This document shows, piece by piece, positions 45,973 through 54,724 of a stretch of DNA of 64,000 bases. Location of the stretch: NCBI RefSeq assembly GCF_003014495.1, contig NZ_PYGC01000001.1:372001-436000 (forward strand), given 5' to 3'. Source of the DNA: Prolixibacter denitrificans (lineage in GTDB: Bacteria; Bacteroidota; Bacteroidia; Bacteroidales; Prolixibacteraceae). The translations under genes were made by a program, and so were the position numbers. Within the stretch, counting starts at the first letter, position 1; every line of letters begins with the position of its first letter. Below the pieces are notes generated by a model that searched no databases, was not told the DNA's origin, and saw nothing but the letters and a program-made list of their open reading frames with translations.

Positions 45973-46258
45973 TTTTTATTTCAATTTTTCCGAATATCCC
46001 TGTAAATAGTTAAGAATTTAAAGCTCGTATTCATTCCTGATTAAAACCAGCTACTTCCTGATGAACTCTTTTCAAATTTTGTTTTTTTAACAAGGGCCCA
46101 CACTGTTTTCATACACCAAACACCAAATCCACAATTTTCAAACAACCACCCCTCACCCTGATAGTATCTTGCAAAAAATAAATACACATTTCACCAAAAC
46201 CACCCCCTAAAATCAGCAGCTGAATGTTAATTGAAAATTACCTTTTCACCTGCTCTTT

Positions 46259-46277
46259 ATTTAGATTCTGTCTAAAT
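46259..46277. promoter_or_regulatory. Perfect palindrome upstream of susC, possible operator
   Basis: ATTTAGA-TTCTG-TCTAAAT, a 7-5-7 inverted repeat about 160 bases upstream of the susC -33 box. The word GATTCTGT recurs about 40 bases later. Could be a regulator site; no regulator gene is adjacent. Confidence 0.4.
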
Positions 46278-46434
46278 TAACATAGCGTTTTATGTTTTAG
46301 AATGATTCTGTACAACATGAAAAATCCTCACATTCTGACAATTTCAAATTGGAAAAGGCAAAAAATGACTTCAATCATGGTTAAAAATCATTCTTAATGC
46401 CCCTCTCATCAAGTTTCCGAAAGTATCTAAAAAG

Positions 46435-46464
46435 TTGCATGTAAATTTCATTTGAATATATTTG
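46435..46464 (+). promoter_or_regulatory. susC promoter
   Basis: TTG (46435-46437), 19 bases, TATATTTG (46457-46464): an excellent Bacteroidota promoter. It implies a start of transcription near 46471 and a leader of about 285 nt. Confidence 0.7.
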
Positions 46465-46470
46465 CATCCG

Positions 46471-46755
46471 GTAACACTTTTTAACTAATGCGTTCATATT
46501 AGTTATGATTTGGAAGATGTGTATGCTATCATACCACTGACTTGGCGGAGTCAGTCTGAAAGAGAAAAAGATTAAAAGTTTATTGATGCCCGGTAAAAAA
46601 CCGGAAGAAAGGGGAGGCATGGTCCTAAAGCCATGTAAGGCCAGATTCACAAATCTGGAGTGTGTGTTTATTCTTAATCCGTAAATGCTTGTAATTTCTA
46701 TAACCACCTGAAAATTGGGAATTAATGCTTACTGTTAAACGTTAAAACTATTTTT
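46471..46755 (+). ncRNA. Highly structured 5' leader of susC, candidate cis-regulatory RNA
   Basis: Six hairpins in a row can be read: AACTAAT/ATTAGTT (46483-46504), GTATG/CATAC (46521-46534), CTGACT/AGTCAG (46537-46554), CCGGT/ACCGG (46590-46604) enclosed by ATGCC/GGCAT (46586-46620), CATGG/CCATG (46618-46635) and CCAGATT/AATCTGG (46641-46658). GGCAT and CATGG overlap, so the enclosing helix and the fifth hairpin are mutually exclusive, as in switching RNAs. No T-run terminator follows, so control, if any, would be on translation or stability. I do not recognise it as a known riboswitch class. Confidence 0.55.
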
Positions 46756-49700
46756 ATGAAAAAATTTTCGCTGTTACTTGCTCTCCTTGGGTTTCTTGGA
46801 TTGCAGGTCGTTTTTGCACAAACCAGGGAAATTTCAGGTCTTGTGACTTCCAGCGAAGACGGAAGTTCAATACCTGGAGCATCTGTTGTTGTTAAGGGTA
46901 CCACCTTAGGTACGATTACCGACATGGATGGAAAATTTACATTGAAGGTACCGGAAAATGCCGCTGCCTTAACTGTCACTTTTGTGGGAATGAAATCACA
47001 AGAAATTCCCCTTACTTCTCAAAGTACTTACACAATTAAGCTGGAACCTGAAAACGTTGCCGTGGACGAAGTGGTTGTAACCGCTCTCGGTATTTCCCGT
47101 GAGAAAAAATCTCTGGGATACGCTGTACAGAAGGTTAGCGGTGACGATCTAAGTACGGTGAAGACCGATAACTTCGCCAACCTGCTTTCAGGTCGTGCTG
47201 CCGGTGTACAGATTAAAGCCAACGGTAACATGGGTGGTTCTACCAACGTTGTTATTCGTGGAAATGCTTCGCTGACCGGTAACAACCAGGCCCTGTTCGT
47301 AGTAGACGGTATTCCGATTAACAACTCTACCACGAACAACAGTGGACAGACCACTGGTCGTAGTGGTTATGACTACGGTAACGCGGCATCGGATATCAAC
47401 CCCGATGACATCGAATCAATCAGTGTTCTGAAAGGTGCTGCTGCAACGGCTCTTTATGGTTCGCGTGCAGCCAACGGTGTTATCATGATTACCACCAAAT
47501 CAGGTAAGAAAAACAAAAGAGGCGTAGGTGTATCAATTAGCTCTAACGTTACAGTTGGAACTATTGACAAGAGCACCTTCCCTAAATACCAGCACAATTA
47601 TGGTGGTGGTTATGGTCCTTATTACAGTGACGGAAATTATCCGGGACTTTACCAGTATGACGTAAACGGAGACGGAACTCCTGACTTAGTCGTTCCGACT
47701 ACGGAAGATGCCTCGATGGGTGAGAAATTCGATCCGAATTTGATGGTATACCAGTATGACGCATTCGTTCCGGAGTCACCGAACTACGGAAAAGCTACCC
47801 CGTGGGTTGCTGCCAAGAATGGACCCGACACCTTCTTCAACACAGCTCTGACGAAATCGAACAGTGTTGATATTAGCGGTGCTGGTGACAAATCGACTTT
47901 CCGCTTAGGTTATACCAACTTCGATCAGACTGGTATTATGCCGAACAGTGAATTGAAGAAAAACAACTTCAACTTCAATGCAACGTATAATATCCTCGAT
48001 AACCTGAAGGTTACCGCCATGGCCAACTACATCAACACCCAGGGCAAAGGTCGTAACTCAACCGGTTATAGTGATAACATCCTGTCTTCTTTCCGTCAGT
48101 GGTTCGAAGTAAACGTTGATATCAAAGAACAGGAAAGACTGTTTAAAGAAACAGGTCGGAACGTAACCTGGAACCGTCACTCACCAACTAGTGGTACCCC
48201 TGAATACTGGGACAACCCTTACTGGGTACGATTTAAAAACTACGAAACAGACAAACGTAACCGTTTGATCGGTTATACTAAATTGGACTGGACAGCTACT
48301 GACTGGATGACTTTAACTGGTCGAGTTTCTGTTGATACCTATAATGAGTTACAGGAAGAAAGAAAAGCAATGGGTTCTGTTGCTGGTGAATTTGGTGTAG
48401 GTCGTCCCGATGTAACGTCAGGATACTCTAGACTGAACCGCGCATTCATCGAAACCAACATCGACCTGATGGCTAACTTCAATAAAGACCTGACTGACAA
48501 ATTGAATTTGACAGGTCTTCTCGGTATGAACATCCGTAAAACCAAGATCGATCAGGTTTATGCTTCTACCAACGGTGGTTTGAGTGTTCCGGATGTATAT
48601 GCATTGAGTAACAGTGCTTCTCCGATGTTGCCACCGGATGAACTTTACAGCATTGTTCAGGTAAATGGTGTGTTTGCACAGGCATCATTGGGCTATAACA
48701 ACTTACTCTTCCTTGATGCTGCTATTCGTAGAGACCAATCTTCTACGTTGCCTCTTGACAACAATGCATATTACTACCCATCAGTATCTGGTAGTTTCAT
48801 CTTCTCGAATTTGGTACAGAACGACTGGTTGTCGTTGGGTAAGGTTCGTTTGAACTACGCAGAAGTAGGTAACAGTGCACCGTTTGCAAGTATCAATGAT
48901 ACCTATGTACAGAACTCTCCGTTCAACGGTAACCCAATGGTAACTGTTCCGAATACAAAAAACAACGAAAATCTGAAGCCGGAGAAAACAAAGAGTTTGG
49001 AAGCCGGTCTGGAAATGAACTTCTGGAACAACCGTCTCGGATTTGATGTTGCTTATTACGATAACCGATCTGTTGACCAGATTATGCCGGTCGCAATTTC
49101 TTACGCAACTGGTTACTCCAGGAAGTATGTAAACGCCGGTGAGGTACAGAACAAAGGTATTGAATTGCAATTGAACGCTTCACCTGTTGTTACGAACAAG
49201 TTCCGTTGGGATATCAACGTAAACTGGTCGAAAAACGACAACAAAGTTGTTTCACTTGCTGCTGGTGTAGACAACCTGCAGATTGCAGCATTGCAAGGTG
49301 GTGTTACCATCAACGCCCGCGTTGGTGAGCCTTACGGAACCATCCAGGGTACTGACTTCGTTTACAAAAATGGTCAGCCTGTTGTAGGCTCAAACGGTTA
49401 CTATGAAAAAACTTCCACTTCGGACGTAGTAATCGGTAATGTGAATCCAGATTGGACCGGTGGTGTAAGCAACACCCTGACTTATGGAGACTTTGCACTA
49501 AGCTTCCTGGTTGATATGCAACAAGGTGGTAGTGTTTTCTCACTTGACCAATGGTACGGTATGGGTACCGGCTTGTATGCTGAGACTGACTTCATCAACG
49601 ACCTGGGTAACCCCGTACGTAACACAATTGCCAACGGTGGTGGTCTGATTCTCCCGGGTGTTAAAGAAGATGGTACTCCGAACGATGTCCGCGTTCCTGG

Positions 49701-50001
49701 TAACGACTACCGTGTATTTGGATGGTCGAAAAACCCGAACAGCAAGTTCGTATATGATGCTTCTTACGTGAAACTGCGTTCAGCTTCATTGACCTACAAC
49801 TTCCCGAAAACAATGCTCAACAACACCTTTATCACTGGTGCTTCTCTGAGCGTTGTAGGTTCGAACCTGTGGATCATCCACAAAAATCTTCCACACGCTG
49901 ATCCGGAAGCCAGCCAGGGTGCCGGTAATATTCAAGGATGGCAGAGTGGTGTAATGCCTACTACCCGGAATATTGGTTTTAGTGTAAAAGTTCAATTCTA
50001 A
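46756..50001 (+). CDS. SusC/RagA-family TonB-linked outer-membrane transporter
   Basis: 1081 residues. Signal peptide to about residue 22 (VVFA-QTRE). A carboxypeptidase-like domain (about 25-105, SGLVTSSEDGSSIPGASVVV) is followed by VDEVVVTALGISREKKSLGYA, the SusC signature. The plug domain (LLSGRAAGVQIKANGN, VVIRGNASLTGNNQALFVVD, LKGAAATALYGSRAANGVI) precedes a 22-strand barrel ending in SVKVQF. It forms the channel under the SusD lid and is energised by TonB-ExbBD. Codon use (GGT, CGT, AAC, GTT) differs from neighbours and fits high expression. No glycosidase or peptidase lies nearby, so glycan versus peptide import cannot be decided. Confidence 0.97.
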   Translation: MKKFSLLLALLGFLGLQVVFAQTREISGLVTSSEDGSSIPGASVVVKGTTLGTITDMDGKFTLKVPENAAALTVTFVGMKSQEIPLTSQSTYTIKLEPENVAVDEVVVTALGISREKKSLGYAVQKVSGDDLSTVKTDNFANLLSGRAAGVQIKANGNMGGSTNVVIRGNASLTGNNQALFVVDGIPINNSTTNNSGQTTGRSGYDYGNAASDINPDDIESISVLKGAAATALYGSRAANGVIMITTKSGKKNKRGVGVSISSNVTVGTIDKSTFPKYQHNYGGGYGPYYSDGNYPGLYQYDVNGDGTPDLVVPTTEDASMGEKFDPNLMVYQYDAFVPESPNYGKATPWVAAKNGPDTFFNTALTKSNSVDISGAGDKSTFRLGYTNFDQTGIMPNSELKKNNFNFNATYNILDNLKVTAMANYINTQGKGRNSTGYSDNILSSFRQWFEVNVDIKEQERLFKETGRNVTWNRHSPTSGTPEYWDNPYWVRFKNYETDKRNRLIGYTKLDWTATDWMTLTGRVSVDTYNELQEERKAMGSVAGEFGVGRPDVTSGYSRLNRAFIETNIDLMANFNKDLTDKLNLTGLLGMNIRKTKIDQVYASTNGGLSVPDVYALSNSASPMLPPDELYSIVQVNGVFAQASLGYNNLLFLDAAIRRDQSSTLPLDNNAYYYPSVSGSFIFSNLVQNDWLSLGKVRLNYAEVGNSAPFASINDTYVQNSPFNGNPMVTVPNTKNNENLKPEKTKSLEAGLEMNFWNNRLGFDVAYYDNRSVDQIMPVAISYATGYSRKYVNAGEVQNKGIELQLNASPVVTNKFRWDINVNWSKNDNKVVSLAAGVDNLQIAALQGGVTINARVGEPYGTIQGTDFVYKNGQPVVGSNGYYEKTSTSDVVIGNVNPDWTGGVSNTLTYGDFALSFLVDMQQGGSVFSLDQWYGMGTGLYAETDFINDLGNPVRNTIANGGGLILPGVKEDGTPNDVRVPGNDYRVFGWSKNPNSKFVYDASYVKLRSASLTYNFPKTMLNNTFITGASLSVVGSNLWIIHKNLPHADPEASQGAGNIQGWQSGVMPTTRNIGFSVKVQF

Positions 50002-50015
50002 ACATCGACGCAACT

Positions 50016-51506
50016 ATGAAAAACAGATATTGGTTATTATTGGTAGTGATTGCACTTCTCGCGTCATGTACCGATAAATTTGAAGAATATAACACCGACA
50101 CAAAGAATCCGTCGGAAGTGCCGGGAGAACCGCTCTTCTCCAACGCAGAGAAGACTCTCTCCGACCAGATTTCCAGCACGAACGTCAACAACAACGTATG
50201 GAAGTTGTGGGCCCAGTACTGGACTGAAACAACGTATACGGATGAGGCGAACTACGATATCGTTAACCGTACTATTGCGGACTGGACGTTCAACTACTAC
50301 TACACTGGTGCTGTAGCCAATGATGGTGTATTAAGTGACCTGAAACGTGCCAAAGAGTTGATTAGTGCACAAACACCTGCAACCGATCCAGAGAAAGTTG
50401 CTCAGCAAAACAAGCTCTATATTATCGACTTGCTACAGGTCTACTCTTATCAGCGGTTGGTAGACATCTTCGGTGATGTTCCTTATACCGAAGCTCTTGA
50501 TATCAATAATATTCATCCAAAGTATGATGATGGAATGACTATCTATAAGGACCTCATCACTCGTGTGGATGCTGATATCGCGGGGCTCGATGATACCGGA
50601 GATAGCTTTGGTTCTGCTGACCTGTACTACAACGGAGATGTTTCAGCGTGGAAAAAGTTCGCTTACACATTGAAGGTTAAGTTGGGTATCACTTTAGCTG
50701 ATGCCGATCCGACATTGGCTCAGTCAACTGTTGAAAGTGCTTATGACAAAGCATTCACTTCATCTGATGACGACTGCCTGATGCCGTATCTGACTAACAC
50801 TCCGAATACGAACACCCTCTATGAGGACCTCGTATTGAGTGGACGTCATGACTTCGTACCTGCAAATACTGTTGTTGATATCATGAACAACCTGCAAGAC
50901 CCTCGTCTACCGTTGTATTTCACACAGGTTGATACTTCTACTGAGACAGGTGTTGAAAAACTCGCTTATCTTGGTGGTTCTTACGGTGAAAGTTCTCCTT
51001 TCGATAACTACTCTCACGTATCTGACAAGCTGCTTGATCCTACTTTCCCGGGTCTGATTATGACCTACACAGAGCTCCAGTTCTATTTGGCTGAAGCAGC
51101 TCAACGTGGTTGGAACGTGGGTAAAACTGCTGCTGAATACTATGATGAAGGTGTAAAATCTTCTATCATGTGGTGGGGTGGTACCGAAGCCGAGGCTAAC
51201 GCATATCTTGCCAAACCGGATGTTGACTATGCGACTGCTGTTGCTGCCACCAGCTGGAAAGAAGTCATCGGAACCCAATCTTGGTTGGCTTCTTACACAA
51301 GAGGTTTGAATGGTTATACTACCTGGCGTCGTCTGGATTACCCGATATTTAATCTGGCTCCGACAATCGATAGCTACGATCAGATTCCGGTAAGGTTCAC
51401 CTACCCGATTAACGAACAGACTCTGAACGCAGACAACTACGCTGCTGCATCGTCTGCCATCGGTGGTGACTTGTTAACGACAAAACTCTTCTGGGATAAA
51501 AATTAA
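50016..51506 (+). CDS. SusD/RagB-family nutrient-binding lipoprotein
   Basis: 496 residues. Lipoprotein signal ending in LLASC (Cys18). The opening DKFEEYNTDTKNPSEVPGEP is typical of the SusD-like_2 branch, not classical starch-type SusD. TPR-like helices follow (LLQVYSYQRLVDIFGDVPY near 145, TYTELQFYLAEAAQRGWNVG near 360), ending in a loop-rich C-terminus (TWRRLDYPIFNL). It caps the SusC barrel and captures substrate. It starts 14 bases after susC and shares its codon bias. Confidence 0.95.
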   Translation: MKNRYWLLLVVIALLASCTDKFEEYNTDTKNPSEVPGEPLFSNAEKTLSDQISSTNVNNNVWKLWAQYWTETTYTDEANYDIVNRTIADWTFNYYYTGAVANDGVLSDLKRAKELISAQTPATDPEKVAQQNKLYIIDLLQVYSYQRLVDIFGDVPYTEALDINNIHPKYDDGMTIYKDLITRVDADIAGLDDTGDSFGSADLYYNGDVSAWKKFAYTLKVKLGITLADADPTLAQSTVESAYDKAFTSSDDDCLMPYLTNTPNTNTLYEDLVLSGRHDFVPANTVVDIMNNLQDPRLPLYFTQVDTSTETGVEKLAYLGGSYGESSPFDNYSHVSDKLLDPTFPGLIMTYTELQFYLAEAAQRGWNVGKTAAEYYDEGVKSSIMWWGGTEAEANAYLAKPDVDYATAVAATSWKEVIGTQSWLASYTRGLNGYTTWRRLDYPIFNLAPTIDSYDQIPVRFTYPINEQTLNADNYAAASSAIGGDLLTTKLFWDKN

Positions 51507-51517
51507 TCCTAAATAAA

Positions 51518-51548
51518 TACCCCAGCCCTTTTGGGTTGGGGTAATTAA
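51518..51548 (+). terminator. Intrinsic terminator of the susCD operon
   Basis: TACCCCA-g-CCC (51518-51528) pairs with GGG-t-TGGGGTA (51533-51543) around TTTT. The tail is A/T-rich and not a pure T-run. Confidence 0.65.
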
Positions 51549-51553
51549 AATAT

Positions 51554-51640
51554 ACAGGAGCCCGTTTTTAATACTACCTATACTCATAGATTAAATTAGA
51601 GATACAACAATCACACACACTCTCTCTCCGGGCTCCTGTT
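51554..51640 (+). repeat. Structured flanking element, copy 2
   Basis: The same 10-bp arms (ACAGGAGCCC / GGGCTCCTGT) and the same interior words CTCATAGATTAAATT and ATACAACAATCACACACAC as copy 1. The segment after the left arm is unrelated and a few bases longer (87 against 80 bases overall). The 3' T-run is lost (TTCTTCA). The two copies are direct repeats about 5.66 kb apart. Confidence 0.85.
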
Positions 51641-51765
51641 CTTCAAATAAAATACAATTCCCCGCGAGGGGGATTTTAATCTAAACCCAGGCTTTTAATT
51701 GACTGGTTGAATAGCAAAAGATTTTACTATTCCAGCTATTCCCAATTTATTCCCTGGTTTAGTAT

Positions 51766-51799
51766 GAGCAGGAAGTCTTCGGATTTCCTGCTCTTTTTA
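51766..51799 (+). terminator. Strong orphan terminator
   Basis: GAGCAGGAA (51766-51774) and TTCCTGCTC (51785-51793) pair perfectly, followed by TTTTT. No plus-strand gene ends nearby except susD, 260 bases upstream, so it may end read-through or an unannotated short RNA. Confidence 0.75.
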
Positions 51800-51875
51800 T
51801 ATAACGTCATGCTTTATTGGAGAACAATTATTATTCCGCTTAGAGGAGAATAATGAGGTGGAGAAGTAAATAAAC

Positions 51876-53135
51876 CTAAGTTTTATGTTTCTTTTTACGT
51901 GCGGCGGGAAATAAAACATTATTTAAGATAAGCCGGTAGCCGGGCGAGTTAGGATGAAGACTTAAATCGGTTGGCGGATCGCCCACTAAATGCCGGTAAT
52001 CTTCCGGATCGTGACCACCATAAAAAGAGAAGAAACCCTTTCCATAATCACCGTGAATATAACGCGCCTCATGGGCTGCTTTATTTTCACCCATGATGAG
52101 AATATTCGCTTTTAATTTATCCTCGTTGAAAGCCGTAGTTTGCCCCATAAAACCTCTAATAATCCGAGTGTGGTCCTGTGTGAGCATGGTTGGCACCGGA
52201 TCCCATTTTGCTGAATAATCAAACAAGGTGAAATAATCGTCTTCCGGTTTTACTTTCCGGGTCTCCGTTACATCAATATCGGAAAACTCATAAGCGTACG
52301 GGTCTTTGACAATGTGAAAATTCTGAAAAGCCAGCGTGTTGCCAAAGTCCAACTTGCTATCCATGTCCGGATCTTCCGGATCGCCGTCATACATGGGACC
52401 ACAAATATCGGTGTTGTGGGCAGCCAAAGCTATGTCGTAGGTGTCGGTTGCCGCACACATGGCAAAAAGAAATCCGCCGTTTTTGACGAAATTTTTAATA
52501 ATTTCAGCAACCTTAAGCTTGAGCTTGGAAACTTTCTGAAATCCGTTTTTCTGCGCCATTTCGCGATTAACACGCACCTCTTCCTGGTACCACGGCATGT
52601 TATGATAGTTCCGGTAGAATTTTCCAAACTCTCCGGTGAAGTCTTCGTGATGGAGATGCAACCAGTCGTAATTCTTCAACTTCCCGTCGAGAATCTCTTG
52701 ATCGTAAATTACGTCGTATGGAATTTCCGCATAGCTTAACACGAGGGTTACGGCATCATCCCAGGGTTGCTTATTTGGTGGGGAATATACTGCTATCTTA
52801 GGCGCTTTCTGCATGGCAACAGCGTCCATGTTCACGTCTTCACGAGCAATGTACTGTAGGATTGATGAAGCTTTCGCATCCGGGATCGTCTCTACACTAA
52901 CGCCACGAATCAGGCACTCGTCATGGACATTCCGGTTCGATGGCATCAAGAAACTTCCTCCCCGGTAATTCAACAGCCACTTCACTTCCACATCCTGCTG
53001 AAGAGCCCAGTACACAACGCCATACGCCTTGAGGTGATTTTTCTGTTGATCATCCATGGGAATCAGCAAAAAAGCTGCATGCACTTTTGCCGCCAGGATA
53101 AACAACAGAATCAGTAGAGAGAAAATTCGCTTCAT
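51876..53135 (-). CDS. Secreted GATase-like protein of the family often labelled asparagine synthetase B
   Basis: 419 residues with a signal peptide (MKRIFSLLILLFILAAKVHA). The mature start FLLIPMDDQQKNHLKAYGVV is typical of a Bacteroidota family that databases often name asparagine synthetase B. I see none of that enzyme's features: no N-terminal catalytic Cys, no SGGxDS ATP loop. Instead the sequence has a flavodoxin/GATase1-like look: KIAVYSPPNKQPWDDAV, WLHLHHEDFTGEFG, GGFLFAMCAATDTYDIALAAH (a possible Cys elbow), and HGDYGKGFFSFYGGHDPEDY. Probably periplasmic; function unknown. It lies 26 bases downstream of dnaB. Confidence 0.82.
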   Translation of the reverse strand: MKRIFSLLILLFILAAKVHAAFLLIPMDDQQKNHLKAYGVVYWALQQDVEVKWLLNYRGGSFLMPSNRNVHDECLIRGVSVETIPDAKASSILQYIAREDVNMDAVAMQKAPKIAVYSPPNKQPWDDAVTLVLSYAEIPYDVIYDQEILDGKLKNYDWLHLHHEDFTGEFGKFYRNYHNMPWYQEEVRVNREMAQKNGFQKVSKLKLKVAEIIKNFVKNGGFLFAMCAATDTYDIALAAHNTDICGPMYDGDPEDPDMDSKLDFGNTLAFQNFHIVKDPYAYEFSDIDVTETRKVKPEDDYFTLFDYSAKWDPVPTMLTQDHTRIIRGFMGQTTAFNEDKLKANILIMGENKAAHEARYIHGDYGKGFFSFYGGHDPEDYRHLVGDPPTDLSLHPNSPGYRLILNNVLFPAARKKKHKT

Positions 53136-53161
53136 ATTTAACCTCTTTTGAGAAGACCTTC

Positions 53162-54724
53162 TCAGAAAGGTGTCTCGTCGTCGAGACCTCCTCCGGCAGC
53201 CGGGAAGCCTTGTGTGCCCAAACTCTTTTCGAACGGATCATTGTCGTCTTCGTTCATCTTTGAACTAAAACGAGCACCAACCTGCCCATTTCCCAAATCT
53301 TCAGGCATGGTGCCGAGACTTTCTTCATCGGGGTCACTAAAGCGCGCCAAATGGCTCTTAAATGCCAAATGAACGTCCCCAACCGCACCGTTACGATGCT
53401 TAGCGATGATAATTTCAGCCATCCCGATAAGGGAATTACCACTTTCATCTTCCGTAATACCGTAATATTCCGGCCGGTGAATAAACATAACCATATCGGC
53501 ATCCTGCTCAATCGCACCTGATTCACGAAGGTCGGAAAGCTGCGGTCGTTTTCCATCGCGCGATTCAACCGAACGGTTCAGCTGCGACAACGCGATAATA
53601 GGCACATCCACCTCTTTCGCTATCGCTTTCAGGTTACGCGAAATCGTACTCACCTCCTGCTCGCGGCTTCCTCTCCCTTCCGAGCCGGCAGTCATCAGCT
53701 GCAAATAGTCGACAATGATGATGCCGATGTTATGTTGCATTTTTAAACGCCGGGCTTTTGCTCTGAACTCAAAAATGGAAAGTGCGGGTGTATCGTCAAT
53801 GAAAAGTGAGGCTTCCTCTAAGTTTTTTATTTTGCGGTTCAGCTGTTCCCATTCCCAGTTTTCCAACCGGCCGGTTTTCAGTTTTTCTGAACCTAGTTCC
53901 GTTTCTGCAGCAATCAAACGATTGACCAGCTGAATCGAGGACATCTCCAATGAGAATACTGCGACAGGTACATGGTGATCAACGGCCATGTTACGGGCCA
54001 TCGACAAGACAAAAGCTGTTTTTCCCATCGCCGGACGAGCAGCGATAATCATCAAATCCGTTTTCTGCCAACCGGAAGTCATCCTATCCAGACGCGTAAA
54101 GCCCGAAGGAACACCGCTTAGTCCTTCCTCCTTCTTCGAGTTCTCTTCGATCTGTTCGATGGCCTCCCGCAAGATAGGCTTAATAGGCTGCGATTCCTTG
54201 GTGATACTACCTTCGGTTACTTTGAACAACGAACCTTCGGCATAATCAATCAAATCCTCCAGCTCCATAGTATCGTCGTACGACTTGGTCTGGATTTCGG
54301 TGGAGATACGAATAAGCTCACGCTGAATATACTTCTGAGCAATAATTCGCGCGTGAAACTCAATGTGCGCCGCGGAGGCTACTTTGCTGGTCAGCTGCGT
54401 AATGTAAAGCGGGCCGCCAACTTCTTCCAACTCTTCCCGGTTCTTCAACTCCTGCGTCACCATGAGAAGGTCGACCGGCTTTTCGTTGGCACTTAAATCC
54501 TGGATGGCTTTGAAAATCTTCTGATGCTCTTCCTTATAAAAACTTTCGGGCTTCAAAATATCCGCCACAGCAATGTAAGCATCCCGTTCGAGCATGAGCG
54601 CTCCCAATACGGCTTCCTCTACCTCAAGCGCTTGCGGCGGAATTTTACCGTATTGCGCGTTGAGTTGATCCAATGTTAACTTACCTCTGTTTTTATTGCG
54701 GTTATTGTAATTTTCGCCAGCCAT
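53162..54724 (-). CDS. dnaB: Replicative DNA helicase
   Basis: 520 residues, full length. The N-terminal helical domain (about 25-125; PPQALEVEEAVLGALML) binds DnaG. A RecA-type motor (about 200-480) follows, with Walker A IAARPAMGKTAFVLSMARNM near 223, Walker B IIIVDYLQLM near 330 and the Arg-finger region RESGAIEQDADMVMFIHRPE near 400. The hexamer unwinds DNA at the replication fork. The disordered C-terminal tail (485-520) is Gly/Asp-rich. Confidence 0.97.
   Translation of the reverse strand: MAGENYNNRNKNRGKLTLDQLNAQYGKIPPQALEVEEAVLGALMLERDAYIAVADILKPESFYKEEHQKIFKAIQDLSANEKPVDLLMVTQELKNREELEEVGGPLYITQLTSKVASAAHIEFHARIIAQKYIQRELIRISTEIQTKSYDDTMELEDLIDYAEGSLFKVTEGSITKESQPIKPILREAIEQIEENSKKEEGLSGVPSGFTRLDRMTSGWQKTDLMIIAARPAMGKTAFVLSMARNMAVDHHVPVAVFSLEMSSIQLVNRLIAAETELGSEKLKTGRLENWEWEQLNRKIKNLEEASLFIDDTPALSIFEFRAKARRLKMQHNIGIIIVDYLQLMTAGSEGRGSREQEVSTISRNLKAIAKEVDVPIIALSQLNRSVESRDGKRPQLSDLRESGAIEQDADMVMFIHRPEYYGITEDESGNSLIGMAEIIIAKHRNGAVGDVHLAFKSHLARFSDPDEESLGTMPEDLGNGQVGARFSSKMNEDDNDPFEKSLGTQGFPAAGGGLDDETPF

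Larger units (their letters stand above)
45646..46755 (+). other. Long intergenic region upstream of susC
   Basis: About 1.1 kb with no credible protein gene. It contains a -7 element (45749), the first copy of the flanking element (45893-45972), a palindrome (46259-46277), the susC promoter (46435-46464) and the structured susC leader (46471-46755). The stretch 45973-46258 is AT-rich and C/A-rich without visible structure. Confidence 0.8.
51507..51875. other. Intergenic region with stacked hairpins after susD
   Basis: No gene in 369 bases. Four successive hairpins occur: a terminator at 51518-51543, the second flanking element (51554-51640), CCCC-gcga-GGGG followed by ATTTT (51660-51677), and a perfect 9-bp stem followed by a T-run at 51766-51798. 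Confidence 0.75.

Noticed and set aside
46546-46660. Cobalamin or SAM riboswitch upstream of susC
   Set aside because: I looked for the B12 box and the SAM-I core; neither is present. The structure is left as unclassified.
46381-46707. 108-aa minus-strand frame over the susC leader
   Set aside because: It covers the susC promoter and hairpins, has no recognisable domain, and is best explained as chance.
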